From Zygaena filipendulae (Eukaryota; Arthropoda; Insecta; Lepidoptera; Zygaenidae), in contig OU015675.1 in the NCBI GenBank assembly GCA_907165275.2, forward strand, positions 2,559,501 through 2,623,500: a stretch of 64,000 bases of DNA, read 5' to 3'. The notes beneath the pieces are model-generated. The model did not search any database. It was not told where the DNA came from and was given only the letters and a program-made list of their open reading frames with translations. This document shows positions 11,177-21,598 of the stretch, one piece after another (within the stretch, counting starts at the first letter, position 1; each line of letters opens with the position of its first letter). The position numbers and the translations under genes were made by a program.

Positions 11177-11932
11177 TCTATACTGATATTATAAAGAGGA
11201 AAGATTTTATTTTTTGTGTGTTTCCTTGTTCGTTTGTTTGTTACGATTTAACTCAAAAACTACTGGACCGATTTCAAAAATTCTTTCACCATTAGAAAGC
11301 TACATTATTCCTAAATAACATAGGCTATATTGTAACCCGGAATTCCCGCGGGAACTCTGGAATTAACCGGGTAAAACCGCGGGGAACATCTAGTCTATAA
11401 TATACTAAATAGAAAAGATTTGGGTAGTATTTTGTACCTATAACTATATGTTTGTTTGTTTGTAATGGATAAACTTAAAAACTATACTTAACTGATTATA
11501 AAAAAAAATATTTTACCCATTTATAATAATAATTTATCCCGTTACTCAGAAATTACCGCTGGTGAAACCGCGGGGACAGCTAGTCTATCTCTCAGAAGAA
11601 ATAAAGACATTTTATTTCGTCTGAGGTCTATCTATACATATAAAATGCTTTGTCCTGAATGACTAACTGACGGATCAACGCACAGCCTAAACCGCTGGGC
11701 CTAGAACCATGAAATTTCGCGCAAATATTCCTTAAGTGACGTATGTGTGCACTAAGAAAGGTTTTTTTTTTTAATTTAACCACCAAGGGGTGAAAAGAGG
11801 TTGCAAAGTTTGTATGGAACAACGCGTGTTCAATTGGAAGAAATTTCAGGTCAAGAAATTAAAAGGTTTTGCTCATTCAATTGTCACGGGACCTCTGAAA
11901 TTATCGCGGGTGAAACCGCGTGGAACAGCTAG
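11177..11932 (+). mobile_element. Second tandem stack of three Helitron-like elements
   Basis: Copies 11177-11393, 11394-11583 and about 11628-11932, ending CATCTAG, CAGCTAG and CAGCTAG after the GTGAAACCGCG hairpin, each followed by T. New copies appear to have landed directly at the 3' ends of old ones. Confidence 0.75.
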
Positions 11933-12142
11933 TATCTAATAAAACAGCAAAATTACGTGGTACATTTGACCCTCCGCTTCCGATTCTATCAGGTAGGTGC
12001 AGTTTTTATACACTTCTATAGCAAATAGCCACAACGTATTATTAGGTTGGTACGTGTGTACACATAACATGCAGACAAACATATAAAAAAACTATTACCC
12101 ATGAGCAAATGGACTGTTGAGGTACCTGTCATGCACCTTCCA

Positions 12143-12293
12143 TCCTTAATACTTTACTAATATTATAAATGCGAAAGTGAGTTTGTTTATTGGTTTGTTT
12201 GTTACGCTTTCACGGGTTAGCTACTCAATCAATATTTTGCGTACACTTTGTTAGGGGTACAGAAGAATTCCCGCGGGAATTCCGAAATTACCA
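12143..12293 (+). mobile_element. Helitron-like element, 3'-truncated
   Basis: TACTAATATTATAAATGCG start, TTACGCTTTCACGG core, stops after GCGGGAATTCCGAAATTACC. The terminal hairpin and CTRR are missing. Confidence 0.65.
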
Positions 12294-12450
12294 TAATAAT
12301 GCATTAAGCTGTTGTATGTTTCATCACGTAGACGCAAAATACCACTAGACGGTTTCTTCTTTTTAAAAGATTCGTTTATCCAATTTTTTATACAATAAAA
12401 AGCTCCTAGAAAAAAAAAATCCTTAGAAATATCAAATCAAATCAAATCAA

Positions 12451-12926
12451 ATATTATAAATGCGAAAGTAAGTTTGTTTGTTTGTTACGCTTTCACAGCT
12501 TAACGGCTCAACCGATCACCACGACCATCACTACATTAAATTTTACACATTGTCAAGGTACACAAAAAAATATAGAGTAATAATAATAATCCACTTCACA
12601 ACACACAGATCTACTTGATCCCACAGTAAGCTATTATTAGCTTATTTCGTGGAAACCAAGCAAACGTGGTATATACTACATAGAATTACATATATTTTAT
12701 TCTATAGATATATAAACACACCCAGACTGGAAAATGGAACCCTGCGTTCATCACACAAAGTCCACTCCCACCGGGAATCGAACCCGGAACCCCTTGATTA
12801 GCGGCTAGGCATGGTGACCTCTGCGCCAATCATCGTCGAGAGTAGAGAGAGTGGTAAGTACTTTTATCACGGAATACCCGCGGGATCTCCGAAACTAACG
12901 CGGGTGAAACCGCGGGGAAAAGCTAA
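12451..12926 (+). mobile_element. Helitron-like element interrupted by a SINE
   Basis: 5' half 12451-12577, 3' half about 12834-12926 (ends GGTGAAACCGCGGGGAAAAGCTAA). The SINE at 12578-12833 lies between them. An (AATCA)n microsatellite at 12427-12450 precedes it. Confidence 0.7.
12578..12833 (-). mobile_element. tRNA-derived SINE, copy 1
   Basis: Minus strand: box A TGGCGCAGAGG and perfect box B GGTTCGATTCC, about 50 nt apart, then a body and an ATT-repeat tail. The Pol III promoter is intact. A near-identical copy is at 55249-55498. It is not a functional tRNA gene: no acceptor stem closes. Confidence 0.8.
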
Positions 12927-13103
12927 AGGCATTAAAAATAGCAAATAAAAAAGCTTCGCAACATTGATAGTGAACTATAGTAACAGGCATAAATTTGTAC
13001 GCGATACGCTTAGATTCACGTTACTTTTGTTTAAAAAAAATTAATATCAATAATTTGAATTCGTCATTTAATTCTATTGCTCTAAAACGATAACAATAAA
13101 AAT

Positions 13104-16100
13104 ATGAAGAAACAAAACCACATTCATTTCGAGAATTCTTTAAAAAATCTACAATTCGCATTCAAATTCACCGGAATGATATTGGAAACCAACAAAATAA
13201 AACATAGTGACATATTGACTTACAGGTTTTTGCATATTTTTAATCTATTATGGTTGGATAGAGATATTTTTAGCGAACTAGTTTTCATGTATAACTGCAT
13301 CAATGAAAACGACGGCTTCCTCACCTTAACACTAGACATACCTTTAGTCACGATGTGTATTCTTAGCAACACTAAAAGTGTTGCGCATTTTATTTACGAA
13401 AACGATATGAACATGCTAATCGAAGATATACGAAGCCTAGAGTTGAGAAAGAATAATAAACTCAATATAGATATCGCTGAGGAAGCAGCCAAAGACAAAA
13501 TTTATAAAAAGGAAACAGTCTTCCTAAAACTTACCGTGAAAGCTTTGAATGTTGCGGTAATTATAACAGTTCTATCGTTTGTAGTGATGCCTGTAATAAA
13601 AATGGCATACAAGTATTATAAGACTAAAGAGGTCGAGTTAATTTTGATGTTCTTTGCCGTTTATCCGGTCGATGCGTACAACCCGAAGTATTACCCTTTC
13701 ATAATGATACATCAGGTATGGTCAGGTGTGTATAATTCTTTAGTATTCTTAAGTCTAGTATTCAAAACAATCAGCACCATAAAATAAGTTGAAGGGAACG
13801 TGGCGATGAATATTAAAAACGACAAATAAAAAAAAATCCTTAGATACTAAGCTAAATTTTAAAATTAAGTAAAACTGCATCCAACGATTTAAAAAAAAAC
13901 ATACAGTCGATTTGAAGACCTCCTCCCTTATGGAAAAAAAAAACTTATACGAGCGTCACTCGCCATATTGGAATCACTGAATTATAAATGCCGAAAAGAT
14001 GCCGAAATAAAAAAGCCGGTTATATAAAAATTACCCCTTATCGTTTTCTGAACCCCTGACAAATGACAATATATTGTAATAGAAAATTTCATAATGATTG
14101 GTGTAGTAGTTACGAACTCATATTCTAATAATTATTATATACGGCCACCATTGATTTACTACTGTGGTATATCAATGACGGCCGCACTCAGAGTCGACAT
14201 TAATGATTACTTAATTAAGTATAGATTGTTAAAACAAAACTGCCGCAATCAGATAAGTTCAATAAATTAATGTTAATTGGCATTTGATGAGAATGAGATG
14301 TAACTTAATTAGTTAAATTCCAATTAACATTAATTTATTACACTTGTCTGATTGCGGCAGTTTTGTTTTAAAAATCTATACGTACCTAAGTAATCATTAA
14401 AGTCGACTCTGAGTGCGGCGGATAGGTACCTATAATATTAGTTGGGATTTTTAAAATTGGTTACTCAACCGATTCTAAAAATCCCAGCTAACATTCAAGA
14501 AAGAAATTGGTATTAAGAGGCGGAGAGTGTCGCTTCTTTATAACTGTAATCTCTATTCTTTGCCTCTACATCCAAACTCACAAAGTTATACCTATTTTGA
14601 CCAGGTGTAAGTTATACAACGTGTTAATGAATTGACTGAAAACTAAAAAGTAGTTTGTTCAGAATCGACTTCCGAATCGATCGCACCATGTTTTTATATA
14701 GGTTACATTTTTTTCATTTTTACTAGCCCATGTCTAAATTATTTATAATACAATAATTGGCGCGTACGCCACCTGTAGCAAAAAAATTGTATCGGTCATT
14801 GACACGGAGGCGCGGGCGTTTGAAATTTTGTAGATAGGTCACCTCCAAACTAATTTTGAATAACTTTAGACTACTAATTTTTTCGACGTAATTTATAATT
14901 ATAATATTTTAATCATATTATTGTTTATTTTTTAAAATGGGGTGTATCAGGTTTTTAGTCAATTATATACACGTTGTATAGCTATAGCCTCGAGACTAAA
15001 GTTGATAGGCATACTCGTAGATAGAACGGCACTTTCAGCGCACGCGGGTCCTGTAATCGAAAGAGTGTATATGGTGGAATCACGTTAGTACGTCCTTCAG
15101 GCGGTCGATTTTTGAATCGCTCGAATTGCTATTCGCACACGGAATTAAAAATGTATGAGGATTCACACGTGAGGGAGTAGAGTAATGGGGATGTGGACTA
15201 CTTTTGAAAATCAAAATTCTAATTATTCCGTCAGTTAGAAAATAAAAAAAACAATAGACACGTACAGACACGTTTTTGCTTTTTCAAATAAATTAAAATA
15301 TACAGAGATAAAGCGCATTAAAGTTTAGGGTAAGTGGGGGTCGTGACGTCACTAACCGGTAAAACCGCCATACAAACTGTCCGAATAGTGACGTCACGCG
15401 AAATTTCAACTCAATGTGTCGCCGTTATTTTTTGATTACATTAAAAAAATACGTGTCCAATAATTTTTATTGATCTACAAGACGGACTAAAAAAAAAATT
15501 AGTCAACATGCCCATTCGAACGATTCAAAAATCGATCTCCACTTCTCCAGTGTGGATTTTGCGCCGTTTCACGCACATTCAACTACATATGTAGGTATTA
15601 TCTCCTATGCTCGATATTTATTTATGGATCTGATAATAAATAATACATCACTATTAAATTTTTAGCCTGCACGTGCCTCAAGTTTATTGCTTGCGTTGAT
15701 AGCTTGTTTTACACATGCTGTGTGTACATCAGAATTCAATTCAAACTTCTGCAGTACGACTTTGAGCATTTAATACCCCCACAGAACGTTTCTAGAGGAC
15801 TACTTCGTGAAAATGCAACTTTGAGACGCAACTTTAAGGATTTAGTTGTACGACATCAGAAGTTAATAAAGTAAGTAAGTATTGATATTGATTAATATGA
15901 GGAAATTAAAATACAAGATTACACCTTGAGGTTAAGCTTTATCTTCGAAACAGTGTTTTAAAGCTTAACCAATTAAAAATTTTCTTAAGTAAATTTGAAT
16001 TGCATATTTCGAATAAAATAGAAAAGTCTTTATTGAACGTCGCACTACCTATAATTTACGTAGATAATTTGTAGTTTTTTTACTTTTTCTATATTAAAAA

Positions 16101-18390
16101 CATTTTTCTTTATTTTATTTTGTTGAAGTCTGAATATCCCCCTTTCACAGCGCAGATCCAGCCCCTAAAAAAGACTGTGGGCCGAAAACCGAAAATTTGT
16201 TTGGTTTGCTTAACCAAATAGCTAAACTACTAAACCGATTATGATCACACTTTTACAGCTTTTACAGCTTATATAATACTTATCGCTTTCCAGATCAAGC
16301 TCGGTTCGTTGTTTTTTTTTACCATTCGGAATAACTCTAGCCTATCGAGTTCAATTGGAGTTGTAGGCATGCCCACCGTGCCCATAAGGCTGGCTCCCCG
16401 GCTGCTCTTTCAATACGTTGGGTTTGGTTCAACTTCTGTCTGTACATCGTATTTTTGTTGCAGGTGTGTTGATTTAATGGAGCACATCTACGCGCCATCG
16501 TTGCTGGTCAACTTTTTCACGAGTTCGTTTCTCATTTGCCTCGCCGCGTTTATTGTTTCAGTAAGATAAACGTTTATTTATGTTTCTCTGGTAAATTCGA
16601 TTAAGTTCTTCTTAAATACAAATAAATTATAGGACCTAATAGCTGTTCCCCTCGGTTTCATCCGCGTTAATTTCAGAGATCCCGCGGGAATTCCCGGATG
16701 AAGGTACCTTATATATCTTTTTATGTGACAACGTGTGGTATCCAAAATTTCATACAGTTAAATTTCGGAGTTCCCGCGGGAATTCCAGGATAAAAGTACC
16801 CTATGTCCTTCTCTGTACCCCTGACAACGTATATGCAAAATTTCATGATGATTGGTTGATCCGTTAAGGCGTATGCGAGGATAAGAGCTCGAAAGCGCAT
16901 TTTCATCCGACTTGCTTCAAATTTATCGTCACTGCTCAGCTCCTATGTGTCTTAGCGTTATGTTATATAGCCTATAACCTGCCCAGGAGTATAGACTACA
17001 ATTGTACCAAGTTTGGTTAAAATACATTGAGTATTTTTTGACCCATGCGTGCAGACAGACATACAGACAAAAAATTTACTGATTGCATTTTTGGCATCAG
17101 TGTCGATCACCATTCATCCTCTAATATGAATTTTTAATAATAAATTCAATGTACAAAATTGACCTCTCTACAGTTTTATTATAAGTATATAGATAGATTA
17201 CTTGCCTACATGTTTTAGCCAGATTCATAGTTTCATACAAATGCCATTTCAAAGAGTGCCCGAAAGCTATTGCCCCGAATTTTGATAGAAATACAGAAAA
17301 AATAAAAGAAGTTCCGACAAATTCTTTAGGTACAATTTTAATTTTGTGGTTCTTTTTTGAGTAGATACGTTTTTTGTTGCTAATTGTGTATCAATAAAGT
17401 TTCTAGATATGTTAATGAGTCATGGTAGTCATCTCTTATTCAGGAATTGGAAACGATATTTAATTGCTAGGTGGTTATAAGGAGGTCTGAAGGGGTCTTG
17501 AAATTTAGATACGCGGATGGAAACTGCAAGGCACAAGTATTTGGTATATTTATGAGTGATATAGGTCTTAGATTAGGGTAAGGGTAAAGGGTTCAAGCAT
17601 AGCCTATTCTACAATCATTTGTATCATCGGTGTGTGGTAGATAAATTCGCAATAATGTTGTTTTTTTTTTATTTCTAGGTAAGCGATGATCCGCAAATTT
17701 TGATATCATTTGGATCCTTTTTTTTCTTAAGTATCTTTCAAGTATTCTTCGTATGCTTCTTTGGTGATATGGTTATGCACTCTGTGAGTAGGTATTTTCT
17801 ATTTGTTTTATGAAAGTATTAAATTATTAAAAAAAAACTAAAATCAGGTGATTTCTTTTATAAATAGGTAACGATTTTACAAAATAGGAAGAAAGATGTA
17901 CCTATCTACCTACATATGAAGAGTCATAGAGAACATGAGTTCGTAAGAAAGACAAACGCATGTCGAGGGCTTACGGTTTTCGTTTTAATTGCAGAGCGTT
18001 GATTTAATGGATAAAGTTTACAATTGTCTATGGTATCAAACTGATTCTGCATTTGCAAAGAAAATATTGATGGTGCAAATGAGGTGTGCATTTGATTTTT
18101 CCACTAACCGAATAATATTATGTTCAACATTCCAAAATTTTCAGTACTTATAGGTAATTGTTGTTCTTTTGCTTTCCAGGGCCCAAAAGCCTTGCAAACT
18201 AACAGCCAATGGCTTTTTAGATGTGACTCTTGTGGCTTTTACAACGGTAACGAAGTAACACAAATTCCATGATACCAATGATGATGATGCCTACTGATAT
18301 TCTGTATTTTTTTTTCAGATATTGAGCAAATCCTGGTCTATCTTTGCTTTATTAAGAACCATATATAAGTCTCATATCAATAAAAATTAA
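13104..18390 (+). CDS. Odorant receptor OR2 (insect 7tm_6 family), complete, 7 exons
   Basis: Tandem paralogue of OR1 with the same expected role in odour detection with Orco. Exons: 13104-13725, 15666-15870, 16464-16560, 17679-17783, 17995-18083, 18180-18246, 18319-18390; all introns are GT-AG and the phases match OR1 (1,2,0,0,2,0). Exons 2, 4, 5 and 6 have exactly the OR1 lengths (205, 105, 89, 67). The frame is 419 codons ending TAA at 18388, giving 418 residues. Exon 1 carries the first three hydrophobic segments and ends HQVWS. Exon 4 shares 22 of 35 residues with OR1, and the C-terminal FGDMV, YNCLWY, RAQKPCKLTA and SWS motifs are present. Introns 4-6 are short (211, 96, 72 bp) and free of transposons, unlike OR1. 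An AATAAA at 18379-18384 overlaps the last codons, which suggests a very short 3' UTR. Reading on past the exon 1 donor gives a longer open frame to 13787, which is intron read-through. Confidence 0.93.
14179..14421. mobile_element. Palindromic MITE, copy E (OR2 intron 1)
   Basis: Family member of 243 bp with a modified left tip (CGGCCGCACTCAG). The flanks (TGA, ATA) do not match, so the duplication has decayed or the ends recombined. Confidence 0.8.
14617..14976. mobile_element. TA-flanked MITE with CAACGTG ends, copy 1 (OR2 intron 1)
   Basis: 360 bp with inverted ends CAACGTGTTAATGAATTGAC and the matching right end, flanked by TA on both sides. TA duplication and simple inverted ends fit a Tc1/mariner-type MITE (inference). 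Confidence 0.72.
15184..15516 (-). mobile_element. CRE-containing MITE, copy 1 (OR2 intron 1)
   Basis: About 333 bp with inverted ends AATGGGGATGTGGACTA and TTAGTCAACATGCCCATT. Contains two perfect TGACGTCA palindromes (15344-15351 and 15389-15396), the consensus for CREB/ATF factors. No coding frame. Confidence 0.8.
16640..16890 (-). mobile_element. Helitron-like fragments, two fused copies (OR2 intron 3)
   Basis: AGCTGTTCCCCTCGGTTTCA then, 130 bp on, a second GGAGTTCCCGCGGGAATTCC core with CCCTGACAACGTATATGC. Confidence 0.6.
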
Positions 18391-21300
18391 CGTTTGTTCT
18401 TAGCTCATTTTATATTTATATTTCTTCTTCTTTTCTTTGTTTATGGACTAGCTGTTCCCCCCAGGTATCACCCCCATTAATGTCGTAGTTGCCGCGGGAA
18501 TTCCGAGTTACAATGCCCCGCTCGGCGCTCCACAAGAAACGGCGGAGAACATCGGCTCCACATTCTCGTGGTTTTCTCTCGTTCTCGCAAGAATCTCGCG
18601 TGAATTTGGACCGCTCCAAATTATAATGTAACGCTTATGTAATTAATATACTCCATGTGACTCAGGAATGATATAGCATACTAAGGGAGAGAGAATTTTT
18701 GAATCTGGTCCAGTACCTAGTTTTTGAGTTTATTCGTTACAAACATACAAATCTTTCCTCCTTATAATATAAGTATAGATTTTCGCACATAGTGCATTTT
18801 AGTCACGGTCACTAAATATTTTTTAAAACCTATAGTATAGGTACGAAAGTATAGGTACCATAGACAGAAATATCTTTCTTGGAGTTCTTAAAGTAGGTAC
18901 ACCAAGAAAATAATAATCTCGAGATTATTTCGAAATATTAATTTGGTACACCACAGTCTACGCTAATATTATAAATAGGTAGCTAATTAAAGTTTTTAGA
19001 TTTTCGCGTTTTGAGCACATTATATTATTTAAATTACGCGGGACTTGAACGCGATGTTTTTTATTACCTTCTAAGGTAGCTAATGTTTGCAAGCTCAGAT
19101 GTATGTGGTAATCACTGGAACTATACCTACTGAATCGAGTCTAAAAACTCTTTCACCAATATCAAGCTACAATATCCCATGACGTAACCGCAGGGAACCA
19201 AATAGTATAGGTACGTATATTTATATTTAAGTATAGTTTGTGGATTCCGAAAATTATCTATAAGTATTTAAAAAAAAATCAAAACCGTTTAATTTCTTGA
19301 TTGGATAATGCTATGCCAGTGAAAAATCCATCTCTGGATCGACCAAAAAATACCAGAAACCTTCATTAAACTCTACCTCTATACCTACAGCTTGCATAAA
19401 ACTTAGCTTCGGGGTGCGTTTAAAACGTATGCGCAACCTAACATTATACTAAATTACGTTACGTTCCGAAACCTGGTAGCAAAGATAGTGAAAGAGAATA
19501 GATAGACAATACGCTCGGCCGCTAAGCTTACCCCTTGATCCACGAAGCGGTCAAATGATCTTATGCTACCAAAATGCCGTTGGCTAGCAGAGACTAGTCT
19601 AGGTATAGATACCACTTGACGGAAAGCGATGTGATTGGCTATTTGAAATGTACTTTGTGGTGACTGGTATTTGATTGCGTCGCAACGATGTGATTGGTTT
19701 TATTTTGATCATTTCCCCCGCAAAAAGTGGTTGACGTGGATTGCATAGTAAAAGTTTGTATTGTTCGTCTATTCTCTTATAATGTCTTTACCTTGTAGCT
19801 TCGGAGCCCCAGGTAGTGTAGATGAATTTCACATAGACATAAGCCGTCGAACAAGAAAAAAAGGTCGATATTTTCTAAGAATTTCGTTTCTACAGGAATT
19901 ATTTTTATAAAAGACCCTTTTTTGCCCGTTTATACTATACACGCTTTCAAGAACGCTCAAACTTGGCTTTTAGTAGCTTAAAGATTTCTTGTAATTTGAA
20001 CTTTAATTTCAATTCATTAAGGTCGATATACCTACAATAATAAGGTGAATAAAAATGTGTAAATCGTCTATTATTATTTTTGAGTGTCAGAACAGTATTC
20101 TTTAGATTTTAGTTTATTCAAGCAGAAAACACATCGGATTTCTGTGTGGTGGGATAACATTTTGTGTTATAGGTAGGTACCTACGTCGTCGATATATATT
20201 CGCTCTGTATCATTTTTATTCAGCAATTTTTTTTTATTAATTTGGCAAAAAATATTACCATTCCAATGTTAAAATATTTATTTATTTATTTATTTAATCC
20301 TTTATTGCACATAAAATAACAATGATACAGTACCTAAAGAAAAAGGAGAAAGCAAATGGCGGTCTTATCGCATAGTTGCGATCTCTTCCAGACAACCAAT
20401 CAAAAATAGCTGTTGGTGTACATATTATATTTGAGAGTAGGTACCGTTACTACTTGAAAAATAAACGTCAGCTGATTCACCAGGAGTACCTACCTCAGTC
20501 AGTTGGCTGTACCTTCTATCCATAAGAATTTAGTAATGTAGGTCACCAATTAAAGTTAAGGCTACAACTAACCATTGGAGAACCTATAGTCACAGATAAT
20601 ACTCTATAGGTAAGCCGAGTCTTCCAAGTCTTCCATCGTGTGCTGTTTTGGCTGCGTAGCGGTAAGCTGTGATGGTTTGCAAGTAAGATATCGTTCGATT
20701 TCAGAGGTAAGGTGTTCTCGATAAAGGTCGCTCATAATAAGTATCTATTGTAAATATCGATGAGAGATCATTATAGACGCAAGAGCGATGAGGTTTTGTA
20801 TGACGTGAGTAGATTTGCCCCTTAGGTCGAGCAAAAAATATAGGTACTATTTCAGCCTCTTCAAAGGCAAGTTTAACCCTGCGGTTCTTCTTCTTCAAAT
20901 ATCGCGCTACGGTTGAATTTGCAATCTTCCTCTTTTTGATAATTTCTTATTTAATTTCAAACTTTCAACACCATAATATTTTATGTGAAAAAACATAATA
21001 TCGTAGCTTTATATATTAATATTTCCTTAATAATAATTAATATTTCCTTATATTTAATATTTCCTTATAATTAATATTTCCTTGGTCTGGAAGCGATGAG
21101 TTCCGTTTTCTTTACAATTTGGTACACATCATCAAAGATCATATTATTATTTAATCGCGTCTGCTATTTTCTTTCTAAAAACTACTTCGAATAGCTTCGA
21201 ATGTAATGCTATATTTTTTTGTTTTGGAACGGCCTCTATCTTGAATCTTAATCTTTTCATCCCCATTGTTTAAAAAAAATAAGCCATAATATTTTACAAA

Positions 21301-21598
21301 TACCTAGTAAAAAGAAAAAGTAACGCCATCTGGTACTACACATTGAACCTGTAATCCAACAATAAAACAGTTCTTATCCACCATAGCAAGTGCTGCCACC
21401 ATCGCCGAAGTCCAAATGGGAAATTGATGATCTGTCATCATCTGTCATGGCGTTTAGTGTACATTGTACATTCTTGTGTATAGAAAAACAATAAAAATAA
21501 TGATTCCCACAAGGTATATTCTACTTATGTGCGTGAAAAATTCTAAAATATCATGATTAATGTGTGTTAATCACGTTTACAATTGAGTGAGCGTTAAA
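18391..21598. other. Spacer between OR2 and RYBP
   Basis: Holds a Helitron-like scrap (18447-18512), another near 19140-19205, the LINE/SINE tail at 20277-20396, and the RYBP 5' flank (about 21380-21598). No gene seen. Confidence 0.5.
20277..20396 (-). repeat. Dispersed non-LTR-like 3' end, copy 1
   Basis: (TTTA)n followed by GGCGGTCTTATCGCATAGTTGCGATCTCTTCCAGACAACC. The same motif with compensating stem (cgctttactagcg, cgcatagttgcg) occurs at 28630-28730 and 32621-32757. Probably the 3' tail of a LINE/SINE on the minus strand. Confidence 0.5.

Noticed and set aside
12720..12830. tRNA gene suggested by perfect box A and box B
   Set aside because: No acceptor stem and the same sequence with body and tail recurs at 55249; it is a SINE.
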